64,000 nt of DNA from NCBI RefSeq assembly GCF_024346455.1, contig NZ_JAGQCY010000013.1, positions 41,945 through 105,944 on the forward strand. The letters are read 5' to 3'. The translations under genes were made by a program, and so were the position numbers. The number at the start of each line of letters is the position of its first letter. Positions within the stretch are counted from its first letter, which is position 1. Shown here in pieces: positions 17,779 to 29,682 of the stretch. The notes beneath the pieces were generated by a model. The model worked only from the letters and a program-made list of their open reading frames with translations. It had not been told where the DNA came from and made no database searches. This DNA comes from Cyanobium sp. Aljojuca 7A6. Lineage in GTDB: Bacteria; Cyanobacteriota; Cyanobacteriia; PCC-6307; Cyanobiaceae.

Positions 17779-18674
17779 GTAAAAGTGAAGCCTGTTTGCT
17801 TAAGCTTTTCATTGCTCACTCTGGCGTTGAGTACACGATCAGTCGTGTCAACCGAGAGCCATTTTGCCAGTGGCAGGCCAGCTTGCTCACACAGACGATC
17901 GGTGAGCTCTTGACCGGTGAACTGGGTGTCGTTCACCAGATTGTAAGTGTCATTGAGGTTGCGCTCGAAAGCGAATGACACTCCTCGGACAATATCATCA
18001 AGATGAATCCAGCAAGGCACATTCTGCCCATTGCGCTGCACGAGGCTGCCTGCCGCTGAGAGGAGCATGCCAGGAATATCGCGGCCAGGTCCGTAGATGC
18101 CGCCAAGACGAAGAATGCAGACCTTGACTTTGTCTGAGCGTACGGATTGAACCATCTCTTCGGCTCTCGCAAGCACCTCATTGACGGGGTGAAGAATGTC
18201 TAGCTGGGAACCCTCGTCGGTTAATGCCCCACGTCGATTACCATAGACTCCACAACTACTCAGATGGACCAACTGAAGTGGTCTTTTGTTTGGGCGTCGA
18301 TCCAGCACATCAAGTAGTACTTGAATTCCGCCAAAAAACGTTTCCCGGTATTGACTCACATCTACCTGAGAACTCTTTGACGGTGCAAACGACACCAAGA
18401 TGCCATCAAGGTCTTCAGTAAAGGAGAGGCTGGTGCGGGAATCTGTGGAATCAAAAATCACTGGATTATCAACAAGATCAGCCAATTCAGCTAGGCGTTC
18501 ACGGCGGGTTGTCGTTCCCCAGAGTTCATGTCCCTCCTGCCTCCAGGCCTTGGCAACCGCTTCACCCACGTAGCCACAGCCAAGAATGGCGCGCTGTTCA
18601 CCGGAAGGCAGGATCGGGCGTTGCTCCTTGGCTAGCAACTGGTAAAGCGATGCCAGATCGGGAGAGGACGTCAT
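17757..18674 (-). CDS. NAD(P)-dependent epimerase/dehydratase (extended SDR)
   Basis: The 305-residue product has a Rossmann motif ILGCGYVGEAVAKAW (about 30-44), a mid-region VHLSSCGVYGNRRG (about 142, with the SDR Ser and Tyr; a Lys in the usual YxxxK position is not obvious), and CILRLGGIYGPGRD (about 190). It resembles the SDR_a atypical 'YeeZ-like' group. Substrate unknown. ATG 18674 is chosen because upstream codons (to 19070) lack family character. It is the only intact gene between the IS element and the small ORF at 18.8 kb. Confidence 0.8.
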   Translation of the reverse strand: MTSSPDLASLYQLLAKEQRPILPSGEQRAILGCGYVGEAVAKAWRQEGHELWGTTTRRERLAELADLVDNPVIFDSTDSRTSLSFTEDLDGILVSFAPSKSSQVDVSQYRETFFGGIQVLLDVLDRRPNKRPLQLVHLSSCGVYGNRRGALTDEGSQLDILHPVNEVLARAEEMVQSVRSDKVKVCILRLGGIYGPGRDIPGMLLSAAGSLVQRNGQNVPCWIHLDDIVRGVSFAFERNLNDTYNLVNDTQFTGQELTDRLCEQAGLPLAKWLSVDTTDRVLNARVSNEKLKQTGFTFTHPSMVG

Positions 18675-18809
18675 GCGATCGTTACATTTCGTAAAGGCTA
18701 GCCGGTGTGTCAACGGGGTGTGAGGCAAGGGATGTGTCGACCCTCCCCTTGCCGAGAGATGTTCCAGCTCCGCCTCGCGTGAGAGGGTGGTTTCAGGCGC
18801 TCCATCGCA

Positions 18810-19052
18810 ATGCCCACTTACCAGATCACAGCGGAGGGACTGGAGGACTTGCAGGTGAACTGTCCAGGTTGCAGCGGCGACGCCCTCGTTCTGGCCCTGA
18901 GGAACCGGGAAATGCAGAGCTATCAGACGCTCCGGCGCAGCGATGACGGTCGCCAATGGTGGTTTCAGGTGACCTTGAAGCTCGGAGGGGCTGGAGTCAG
19001 TGAAGACAGTGCCGTCATCAGGGTGGTCAGCGTCTGTCGAATCGACGACTGA
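18810..19052 (+). CDS. Small protein, unknown function
   Basis: An 80-residue product with a CPGC pair (residues 18-21), an aromatic stretch GRQWWFQVTLKL and a C-terminus RVVSVCRIDD that alternates like beta strands. I do not recognise the family. It sits upstream of and divergent from the dehydratase. The sequence looks protein-like rather than an antisense shadow, but its neighbourhood is decaying. Confidence 0.5.
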   Translation: MPTYQITAEGLEDLQVNCPGCSGDALVLALRNREMQSYQTLRRSDDGRQWWFQVTLKLGGAGVSEDSAVIRVVSVCRIDD

Positions 19053-20067
19053 TGTTGCGATTGACACCACGGGCCAGTCTCACCACCGCTGCGAACGGAA
19101 ATCTCCGCTGGTACCCAGCAACCAGCCGATCAGCGAGTGGGAGAACGCCTTCTCCACCAGCGCCATGACGGAGGCGGCGATCGTCCTGCTGGTGGACCAC
19201 AGCACCATCGTTCAAATAAGTGGCGAGAGCTACCGCCGCAAGCGGGCAGGGCGAACAGGCCGCTCCGCTGCGGGCTGATTCCGTGCATTCACGCCGTTGC
19301 CTTTGGCTGTGGCCTCCTCCAAGGTTGTGTTCAGCAGGCGGCAGCGCGGAAGCAGACCTTTTGCATGCAGTTGTTCACGACAGGCCTCGACCATCGATCC
19401 GCTGGGCTCGACCACGCTGAGTCGTGCCTGAGGCAGACGACACCTCAGGAGGATCAGCTCCCCCCCTGGGCCCGGCCCCACCACAAGCGCCTGGGCGGCC
19501 TAAGGAGACTTGCTGACGGCACAGCTCGGGCCAGCTTCGTGCGGTGTGCCGTGGCCAGGCACGGCGTGGCCGATGCTGCGAGCGCAGGTACGGCCGAAAT
19601 CCCCCTCGAAGTCGAGTCTGTCTGCGGGATTTATGCTTCCACGGGCTCAGGGTGCAGCCCCTGCGGCTTGGTGCGCCCGGTCCGGTTGCTGACTTCCCGG
19701 CTTCGGCGCTGATCGTTGTGAACCACCGGCAGCCGCTCGGCCTCGTAAGTCTGAGGAGCTTCAGTGCGGCGGCCTCCGCCGACAGCTTGGCCAGGACCTC
19801 CCGCGGAATCGGTTCCTGCAGAAGCCGGCGCTGCTTCTGCAGGCCTTCGGGGAGGTCCCCCTTCTTGAAGAAAGCCCCAGTGGGTTCGCGCGATGCCCTT
19901 GTCATCGGAGCGAGGTGGAAGAAGTTGGTGTAGATGTCGCGGCTGCGGGCATTGTCGAGGACCACCCTCTCTCGACAAAAGTGGTCGTCGGCCACCGCTA
20001 CCACCCCGCGCCACCCCCCTTCCACCCTGTCGCAGCTCCTGCTGCGGTCCTGGCCTGCCAGGGGCAT
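19053..20067 (-). pseudogene. Gene-remnant zone, including a SAM-methyltransferase fragment
   Basis: No intact gene spans this kilobase. On the minus strand, near 19340-19500, a fragment reads ALVVGPGPGGELILL then RLSVVEPSGSMVEACREQL, the motif I and II regions of a class I methyltransferase, cut off by a stop upstream and unrelated sequence downstream. A second minus-strand fragment in another frame (about 19700-19990) contains DIYTNFFHLAP and GLQKQRRLLQEPIPREVL, whose family I do not recognise. Both look like pieces of one or two lost genes next to pebB. Confidence 0.5.
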
Positions 20068-22201
<2,134 letters not shown>

Positions 22202-22205
22202 CGCG

Positions 22206-22919
22206 TCAGGCTGTGATGGCTTCGGTGCTGCCGGTGCGCTGGCGGCGGGTGAGGAAGCCGAACAGGACCTTGCCGATCGCGGCAACCAGGTTTCCTTCCA
22301 GCTCCTGGAACATCTTCATGTTGCAGTGGAAGGCCTCGTTGGCCTCCGCCACGATGCGATCGGCGGTGGCCTGATCGATGGGCAGGGAATCGAGGGTGGC
22401 GCGATAGCTGGTCTTGAACGCCTTCTCGTCAGCGATGGCATCGAATTCGTAGAAGCGCAGGCCATCGTGCGCGCCCAGGTTCATCGCCTTCTGGGCGATG
22501 TTCTTGAGAATGATGCCGCCGGAGAGATCGCCGATGTAGCGGGTGTAGTGGTGGCCCACCAGCAGCTCGGGAGCCTCCTTCGCCACCTGATGCAGGCGGG
22601 CGACGTAGGCCTGGGCACCAGGCGTGGCGCGAATCTGCTGGCGCCAGTCACCACCGAAATAGAAGCTGAGATCCTGCTCGATCGCTTCTTTGCGGTTGAG
22701 CTCGGGGGAAGCGATCGGACCGACAACCGGATGGTTGGCCAGCTTGCCGATCTCCTCCTCCATGGCGCTGTAGACGAACCAGAGGTCGGCCACCAGGGTG
22801 CGATAGCTGGCCTTGTCGACCACTCCCTTGAGGAAGCAGCTCACGAAGCCGGTGTTCTCGGCCATGGTGTGGGCTTTCTTCGTTCCCTCACGCAGTTGGG
22901 AAGCAAGGGCGACGGCCAT
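22206..22919 (-). CDS. ho1: Heme oxygenase (ferredoxin-dependent)
   Basis: Ho1 opens heme to biliverdin IX-alpha, CO and iron, the entry to bilin synthesis. The 237-residue protein has the proximal His in EGTKKAHTMAEN (His17) and the distal-helix glycines in YIGDLSGGIILKNIA (about 132). The C-terminus RRQRTGSTEAITA is soluble, as in cyanobacterial Ho1. First gene of the minus-strand operon ho1-lyase-pebA-pebB, with gaps of 4, 8 and -4 bp. Confidence 0.96.
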   Translation of the reverse strand: MAVALASQLREGTKKAHTMAENTGFVSCFLKGVVDKASYRTLVADLWFVYSAMEEEIGKLANHPVVGPIASPELNRKEAIEQDLSFYFGGDWRQQIRATPGAQAYVARLHQVAKEAPELLVGHHYTRYIGDLSGGIILKNIAQKAMNLGAHDGLRFYEFDAIADEKAFKTSYRATLDSLPIDQATADRIVAEANEAFHCNMKMFQELEGNLVAAIGKVLFGFLTRRQRTGSTEAITA

Positions 22920-23023
22920 GAAGGGAGCGAAGCGAGAACTCTCCCGAACATACGAGTGGCCAGCCCGGAATCAGGGAAGCAGGTTGCATGCCGTAAAGCA
23001 GTCAGAGCCGTGCGATGGAACGT

Positions 23024-23248
23024 TCAGGGCGATCCGGGTGAGGACGTGGCATCCTTCTGGCTGATCAGCTGGGCCAGCACCGCTTCGATCCGCTGCAGCT
23101 CGGCGTGGGAGGCGAGGGTGGCGTCAACCTTCTTCTGGGGAAGTTTCAGACGCTGGCCCATGGCCGTCACATCGGCCACCAGGCGGTCCCTGTAGCTGGT
23201 GAGGGCCTCGATCGACTCGAGAAGCTCCTGAAGGCTGGGAACGGACAT
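23024..23248 (-). CDS. Small helical protein, phycobilisome-region hypothetical
   Basis: A 74-residue protein, nearly all helical (LQELLESIEALTSYRDRL, then LKLPQKKVDATLASHAELQR), with a short disordered tail. Similar small proteins occur among unnamed genes of picocyanobacterial phycobilisome regions as far as I recall; function unknown. It lies 104 bp upstream of ho1 on the same strand and may be the operon leader. Confidence 0.65.
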   Translation of the reverse strand: MSVPSLQELLESIEALTSYRDRLVADVTAMGQRLKLPQKKVDATLASHAELQRIEAVLAQLISQKDATSSPGSP

Positions 23249-24750
<1,502 letters not shown>

Positions 24751-24767
24751 GGGTCATCTGACTCTGC

Positions 24768-24796
24768 AGGGGGAGGCTTCGGCCTCCCCCTTTTTT
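24768..24796 (+). terminator. Rho-independent terminator after cpeBA
   Basis: A 10-bp perfect stem, AGGGGGAGGC/GCCTCCCCCT, with a UUCG-type tetraloop (TTCG) and six T's. It lies 17 bp after the cpeA stop. The strength suggests that most transcripts end here and only a fraction continue into cpeZ. Confidence 0.93.
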
Positions 24797-24862
24797 GTTT
24801 GATGCCTCTGGCTTCGCTTGTCCCAGCCCGCCCCCTTTCCAACCTTCAGGGCCCACTTCCCG

Positions 24863-25501
24863 ATGGCTTCAGCTACCAGCGCCCCCTCCCTTGATCAGCT
24901 CTTCGACGATCTCGGGCACCCGAACCCTTATGTGCAGACCGAGGCGTTCCTTTCCATGGTTCGTCACCATGCCCAGGCGGCACTGCCGCGCTTGCTGTTG
25001 CTCCTCGATCATGAGGATGTGGTGAGGCGACGGGCCGCGGTTCGCGCCCTTGGTGTTTTTTCGGAACGGGCGATGCAGCCCCTGGCGCTCAAATTTCAGG
25101 CCAGCTCGGATGGCACGGTTCGGGCCAGCTGTGTGAAGGCCTATGCCCAGATCGCCTCGAACGCGCCCGGCATCGTCTTTCCCCCCGAATCCATGGCCGT
25201 ACTGGAGGCCGCCCTCGATGATGTCTCCCCCGTGGTGGGCCTTGCTGCCGTGATGGCCCTCGGCCAGGTGGGGGAGCAGGCCCTTCCGCTGTTGCTCCGG
25301 GTTTGCCGGGGAGACAACGAGGCTCAGGCGGTGGCAGCCGTGAATGCCATGGCCACCATCGATCATCCTGATGTGGCGCCCTGCTTGGCAGAGTTGGCAG
25401 GCGCACCTGGCACCGATACCTATGTGCGGGAGACCGTGGTCTCGGCACTGGTAAGGGTGGAGGATCTGCGAGCTCGTCAGCCGTCGTCACCCTCCAGTTG
25501 A
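24863..25501 (+). CDS. cpeZ: Phycoerythrobilin lyase/chaperone CpeZ (HEAT repeats)
   Basis: The product is 212 aa with HEAT/EZ repeats: RRRAAVRALGVFSERAMQPL, GTVRASCVKAYAQIAS and VVGLAAVMALGQVGEQALP. CpeZ acts with CpeY on alpha-phycoerythrin and aids beta-subunit folding. ATG 24863 gives the expected N-terminus (SLDQLFDDLGHPNPYVQ); the open frame to 24818 lies in the terminator-leader. It is 3' of cpeBA and overlaps the convergent cpeF by 25 bp. Confidence 0.85.
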   Translation: MASATSAPSLDQLFDDLGHPNPYVQTEAFLSMVRHHAQAALPRLLLLLDHEDVVRRRAAVRALGVFSERAMQPLALKFQASSDGTVRASCVKAYAQIASNAPGIVFPPESMAVLEAALDDVSPVVGLAAVMALGQVGEQALPLLLRVCRGDNEAQAVAAVNAMATIDHPDVAPCLAELAGAPGTDTYVRETVVSALVRVEDLRARQPSSPSS

Positions 25502-26394
25502 TGCTGCCGCAGCTGCTTGATCGAGAGGCGCAGCACCGGGCTCACTTCGGGGTTCTCTTCCACGTCAGCGGCTGATTCCAGCGTGGGAATGGCTTCCACG
25601 GCCCGGAGTTTCATCAGCGAAAGTGCCGCGTTCTTTCGCACCTGCGCCGAGCCGTCAGAAAGCAGCGGCTTCAGCAGGGGAGTCGCCCAGATTGGATCGT
25701 GAAGTTTGCCTAGCAGGGTGGCGGCTTCCGCCCTTACAAGGGCGGCTGAATCGTCGAGAGCCTCGACCACCAGGCCCCTGGCTTCCTTGTCGTCAAGGGA
25801 CTGGATCTGTTCGCCGAGGGCCGCTATGGCCGCCGTGCGCACCTCAGTATGGGTCGACCGGGCGGCGCAACGCAACGCTGCAGGGGCCTGGGCGCCAACG
25901 AAGGCGAGGCCCCAGCTGGCCAGGCCAAGGTGCATGGTGCTGCTTTCGCTGCTGGCCAGCACCCCGATGAGGGCCTCCACGGCGTCTTCCCCGGTGGCCG
26001 CCATCGCACCGACCACGGAACCCTGGACCACTGGATCCGCATCGTTCAGCAGGGCCTCCAACAAATCGGGGATGGCGGCTGGTTCTGCGATCAGGGTGAG
26101 GGTCTTGGCGGCCGCCCGACGAACGGTCACATTGTCATGGGTACGCAGGGCCTGGCAGAGTGCCGGTACGGCAGCCTTGCCGATCACGCCAAGACCTTCG
26201 GCGAACGTGAGCCGCATCAGGCCTCGGGGATCCCCAAGGCCTGCCACCATCCTTTGGATCTGATCTCGATCATCAGCGGGCCGTTCACCGGATCGAAGCT
26301 GCCGCTTGAGTACGGCGGCCAGCAGGGAGGCTTCCTCCTCGCTGAGGGAGACGGCATGCGGTGCGGAAGGAACACCGCTGGACTCGCTGCTCAA
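25477..26394 (-). CDS. cpeF: CpeF/MpeV-family phycoerythrobilin lyase (HEAT repeats)
   Basis: The 305-residue protein consists of HEAT repeats with GDPRGLMRLTFAEGLGVIGK (about 53), VTVRRAAAKTLTLIAEPAAI (about 88) and DPVVQGSVVGAMAATGEDA (about 120). These segments resemble the CpeF/MpeU/MpeV group, whose members attach or isomerise bilins on the doubly linked beta-50/61 site. Without mpeBA in the window a CpeF role on CpeB is the best guess. It is transcribed opposite to cpeZ and ends in it. Confidence 0.72.
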   Translation of the reverse strand: MSSESSGVPSAPHAVSLSEEEASLLAAVLKRQLRSGERPADDRDQIQRMVAGLGDPRGLMRLTFAEGLGVIGKAAVPALCQALRTHDNVTVRRAAAKTLTLIAEPAAIPDLLEALLNDADPVVQGSVVGAMAATGEDAVEALIGVLASSESSTMHLGLASWGLAFVGAQAPAALRCAARSTHTEVRTAAIAALGEQIQSLDDKEARGLVVEALDDSAALVRAEAATLLGKLHDPIWATPLLKPLLSDGSAQVRKNAALSLMKLRAVEAIPTLESAADVEENPEVSPVLRLSIKQLRQHQLEGDDG

Positions 26395-26490
26395 GGCTAG
26401 GGGGCAGAGCTTGCAATCATTGTCACCGCTGGCAAGGCTCCCACCTTCATGCCGAGGGAGCTCGTAACATGACGGACCACTTGAACCCAG

Positions 26491-26925
26491 ATGACCACCT
26501 TTTTGCTATCTCACAATCTGCAGCTTCAGAGCCCCTCGGTTCCGCCATGGGAGGGAATGGAATTGGCGGAAGGGCTGCAACGTCTCTGCACTCACATCAC
26601 CAGTGCAGAGGTTCTGTCCCATCCCCATTGGCGGATCAGGATTGAAGCTTCGGTGGATCCCTTTGAACTGGCCCGGGCACTGGTGGAGGTATGGGGCTTG
26701 TTACGCAGCGAATCCGGCCACGATGTGGATCATTCCATCCTGGCTCTCGGTGGTCGAAAGGACACACCATCGGCTGCAGGCTCCCCACTTGAGCCTGGAG
26801 CCTGGGGTGTCGACATCGTGGAGACCGCCGATGCCAAGGGGTTTCTTGAAGCCATCAACTGGGAGGGACTCAAGGCATCCCGGCCTGTCGATGGGGTCTT
26901 TGAGGTGGAGCGTCAACCCTGCTGA
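26491..26925 (+). CDS. DUF2656-family phycobilisome-region protein
   Basis: The 144-residue protein begins MTTFLLSHNLQLQ and has LALGGRKDTP (about 84) and GAWGVDIVETADAKGFLEAI followed by NWEGLKASRP, which match my memory of the DUF2656 family found beside phycobilisome genes in cyanobacteria. The function is not established. It is divergent from cpeF and convergent with the CpcD-like gene, 24 bp away. Confidence 0.7.
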   Translation: MTTFLLSHNLQLQSPSVPPWEGMELAEGLQRLCTHITSAEVLSHPHWRIRIEASVDPFELARALVEVWGLLRSESGHDVDHSILALGGRKDTPSAAGSPLEPGAWGVDIVETADAKGFLEAINWEGLKASRPVDGVFEVERQPC

Positions 26926-26949
26926 AGGGGGCGCTCACCCCGTTCCGGA

Positions 26950-27261
26950 CTAGTTGGAATGGCCCCCATGGTTGCTCTTGCTTCTGGCACGTCTCCTGGA
27001 GGACGTGGGCTCAGTGGCCCCGGCTTCGGCCGATGGGTCCAGCTCCATCCCTAGGCTAGCAGATTCAATCTCAGCAGCAGCAGGTTGGTCTTCTGCAACG
27101 TTGTTGCCCACATGGGTGACGACGGCACCCTGCCGATGCAGGACGTGCATCATGTTGCCGAGGCTGCTGAGGGGAACCCTCAGGACTCTGCTGTAGCTGG
27201 ACCTTGGTGAGCGCGGATAGGCCACAGTGACGACAAGTGCACTGGAAAGACCGGGACCCAT
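26950..27261 (-). CDS. Orphan CpcD-like domain protein, candidate small rod linker
   Basis: A 103-residue protein. Residues 8-50 (VTVAYPRSPRSSYSRVLRVP, LGNMMHVLHRQGAVVTHVG) have the beta-alpha-beta pattern of the CpcD domain that caps rods or ends linkers; compare the C-termini of the linkers at 30.5-33.8 kb. The C-terminal 50 residues are Ala/Glu/Ser-rich and end in a basic RRRARSKSNHGG tail, probably disordered. It is divergent from cpeY (121 bp). Assignment by pattern only. Confidence 0.5.
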   Translation of the reverse strand: MGPGLSSALVVTVAYPRSPRSSYSRVLRVPLSSLGNMMHVLHRQGAVVTHVGNNVAEDQPAAAEIESASLGMELDPSAEAGATEPTSSRRRARSKSNHGGHSN

Positions 27262-27382
27262 GGCATAAGGAAGGAGTTACCAGATATCATGCCGTATCGC
27301 TGTGGCGGACACCACTATCGCAATGATCGTACATAACAAGTCGCCAGAATCAACGGCAAGCCATCGGGAAAGGATGGTCTGA

Positions 27383-28756
27383 ATGGGAGAATGGGCCCCA
27401 TCAACGTTGGTGACGACCGTGGCGGATGCCAGCCGCTTCCACAATCTTCATCCTGGCCTCAGCCATGAGGAGGCGTTGCGCATTCTTGCCTTGCCGGTGG
27501 AGCAGCTGGATGCAGGTAGCGACCGGTACATGGCGGCGGCCCATTTGATCAATTTCCCTGGCTCACGTTCCGAGCAGGCACTGTTGCACCTACTCGAGGA
27601 GATCGACGCCAGCCAACCCACTCGGCTCGCCAAGCGAAAGGCCGTAGAGGTGCTGGCTCGGCTTGGATGCAAGGATGCCGCAGATCAGATTGGCCTTTGC
27701 CTCCTCAGTGATGATCCCTATTTGGTCGAGAATGCGGCATGGGCCTTGGAACAGTTGGGTTGCCAGGATCCGCTGATCCAGAAACAGATGATTGCCCTGT
27801 TGGCTGACTCTGGCCAGAACCGACGGGTGTTGGCCCAGAGCCTGGCCGGCTTGGGTGTGAAGCACGCTCTGCCGGCCATCGCGCCCCTCCAGGATGATGA
27901 AAGTCCCGGAGTCCGTGGAGCCGCCCTTGCGGCTGTTGCCACCTTGAAGGGAGTCAATGAGCGGATCAGTGAATTGGCGGAACATCTGTTTCTCTCCAAC
28001 CAGATGGATCGCCAGTCGGCCGTTCAGGATGTGATCAATGCCGGTGCGGTTGAACTTCTCAGCAATGTCCTTCAGTCGCCGGTCTCCCCTGTGTTCCGCA
28101 TGCGTGCCTTGCGTCTGCTTTGGCCGGTGCCGGAGCCGATCTGTCAGGATCTTCCGCTTCTGCTTACGCTCGATAGCCTGCTCTTGGATCGCCATGAGAC
28201 ACTTCAGCTCGTGCATTGCTATGACGATGCTCCAGAAGCTGCTTTTTTAATCAATGAACTTTTCGGCACTGATTTCAGTCGTTGCTATCTGGCACTGCAG
28301 ACGCTCGGCACCTATCCCGCCGATTCTCTCTGGCCATTGCTGCTGCAGCGCTGGCTAGAGGAAGGTCATAATGATTATGGAGCCCATTATTTCTTCATGC
28401 GGTTATTTGGGAGTATAGGACCCTGGGGTGATCACCAGAACCAGGTAGAGGACTTATGCGAAGCCGCCATTCATAATCGCAGACCCCAATTCTTGAAATC
28501 ACGACCTGCCGGGATTCTTTCTTTGTTGAATCTGAATCCTGAGCGGCTATATCCGCTTCTTGGTGGCTTGGTGGATCCTGAACAGGAAGCAAGCTGGGAA
28601 TGCAGATATGCTGCCCTGATGTCTAGCGAACTGATGATTCGGAAGAAAGTTTCCCCTGGCTTTTTTGAGTCGACTGCGATATTTGATAAAGTTGATCCTG
28701 ATTTCTTCGCAGAGAGTAAGCGCCAGCAGGTTCTGGCTTTACTGGCTGATCTCTGA
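27383..28756 (+). CDS. cpeY: Alpha-phycoerythrin Cys82 phycoerythrobilin lyase CpeY
   Basis: The 457-residue protein has HEAT/EZ repeats at the N-terminus (LSHEEALRILALPVEQLDAG, FPGSRSEQALLHLLEEI, RKAVEVLARLGCKDAADQIG) and a longer alpha-helical C-terminal half with YGAHYFFMRLFG and ECRYAALMSSELMIRKKVSP, as in CpeY. CpeY attaches phycoerythrobilin to Cys82 of CpeA, helped by CpeZ. The second half is clearly lower in GC than core genes. Its end overlaps the convergent 103-aa gene by 18 bp. Confidence 0.88.
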   Translation: MGEWAPSTLVTTVADASRFHNLHPGLSHEEALRILALPVEQLDAGSDRYMAAAHLINFPGSRSEQALLHLLEEIDASQPTRLAKRKAVEVLARLGCKDAADQIGLCLLSDDPYLVENAAWALEQLGCQDPLIQKQMIALLADSGQNRRVLAQSLAGLGVKHALPAIAPLQDDESPGVRGAALAAVATLKGVNERISELAEHLFLSNQMDRQSAVQDVINAGAVELLSNVLQSPVSPVFRMRALRLLWPVPEPICQDLPLLLTLDSLLLDRHETLQLVHCYDDAPEAAFLINELFGTDFSRCYLALQTLGTYPADSLWPLLLQRWLEEGHNDYGAHYFFMRLFGSIGPWGDHQNQVEDLCEAAIHNRRPQFLKSRPAGILSLLNLNPERLYPLLGGLVDPEQEASWECRYAALMSSELMIRKKVSPGFFESTAIFDKVDPDFFAESKRQQVLALLADL

Positions 28757-29050
28757 ATAGCGTGTATGACTGCTTCCATGATTCGCCCAGTAACTGACAG
28801 CTGCATGGCAATGCGGCCGAGGCACTCGTGCAACAGCACGAAGAATCTTGAAACATCGCCGTGGACCCATAGGCCAGTCACCCACTACCTTGACTGACAG
28901 CAACTCACCGCCAAGGGTATTTAAGCAGACTTCGAAACGGTCAAGTTGTGCCTGATCAACTGTTTCAAAAATAAAATCTGTGCCATGGCAGATTAAATGT
29001 TGGGAGCGAATCCAGCATTGAAGTTGCTGCTCGGGGGTAGTCTTTCCCAT
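28739..29050 (-). CDS. Unknown phycobilisome-region protein downstream of cpeT
   Basis: A 103-residue protein with FIFETVDQAQLDRFEVCLNT (about 27), GELLSVKVVGDWPMGPRRCF (about 48) and a His/Cys-containing stretch PRPHCHAAVSYW. The first half has a ferredoxin-like alternating pattern. I do not recognise a named family. It follows cpeT by 6 bp in the cpeS-cpeT unit, so a role in phycoerythrin maturation is a reasonable inference. Confidence 0.65.
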   Translation of the reverse strand: MGKTTPEQQLQCWIRSQHLICHGTDFIFETVDQAQLDRFEVCLNTLGGELLSVKVVGDWPMGPRRCFKILRAVARVPRPHCHAAVSYWANHGSSHTRYSEISQ

Positions 29051-29056
29051 GCGGAT

Positions 29057-29680
29057 TCAGTTGGAGCAACCAGATTCATCATTCAGCCAACCAACGTCGA
29101 GGTGATCAGCATATCTCTCTGCTCGTGTGAAACGAAGTGGACCGTGTTCAGAACCCCAGCGATAGCTGTCATCGGTGGGATCGAATCCACGATCCAGGCT
29201 CAGCCAATGATGCTCGCTAAACTCAACTTCGCTAACGAGATAGGTTAACTGGCCGTCGCGGGGAACGAGACACCGACATCCGGGCTCAAGCCCACCTCGA
29301 TAGCTGCCGTCACCATTGGCGCGAAACTCCATCGCGCAGCCTGCGCGAGGTTGTAGATCGTTGCGCTGCAAGCCACGCAGTAACTCGGGTTTGGAACCAG
29401 CGCCAGCGAGTCGGAGTCCATTGCTGATGCCGTAGTTCAGTACCTCGATGTGTTCATCGCGAACGAGCATGTGATGCACCCCTTGACGGTAGGGCCTCCA
29501 GGGATCGTAGTCGTAACTCTGCTCGGAATAGAACCATGGACCACGAAAGGTTTCCCACGGTAAAGGCCGAAAGAAGATGTTGATGTGAGAAAACTTTGAT
29601 GGTTCAGTCTGGGCCTGCTCAAAATTGTTGAAGCGTCCGCAGAGGGTATGAACGAAGTGCAGAACAATGCTGGAATCCAT
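29057..29680 (-). CDS. cpeT: CpeT, beta-phycoerythrin bilin lyase
   Basis: The 207-residue product has the CpcT/CpeT pattern: HINIFFRPLPWETFRGPWFY (about 35-54), EQSYDYDPWRPYRQGVH, and PGCRCLVPRDGQLTYLVSEV (about 137) with the conserved Cys pair, then LSLDRGFDPTDD. CpeT attaches bilins to Cys165/167 of CpeB. It begins 2 bp after the cpeS stop on the same strand. Upstream in-frame codons belong to cpeS in another frame, so ATG 29680 is the start. Confidence 0.9.
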   Translation of the reverse strand: MDSSIVLHFVHTLCGRFNNFEQAQTEPSKFSHINIFFRPLPWETFRGPWFYSEQSYDYDPWRPYRQGVHHMLVRDEHIEVLNYGISNGLRLAGAGSKPELLRGLQRNDLQPRAGCAMEFRANGDGSYRGGLEPGCRCLVPRDGQLTYLVSEVEFSEHHWLSLDRGFDPTDDSYRWGSEHGPLRFTRAERYADHLDVGWLNDESGCSN

Positions 29681-29682
29681 CG

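Noticed and set aside
19137..19712. Plus-strand frame across the methyltransferase remnant
   Set aside because: The translation is shadow-like, while the minus strand retains real methyltransferase motifs.
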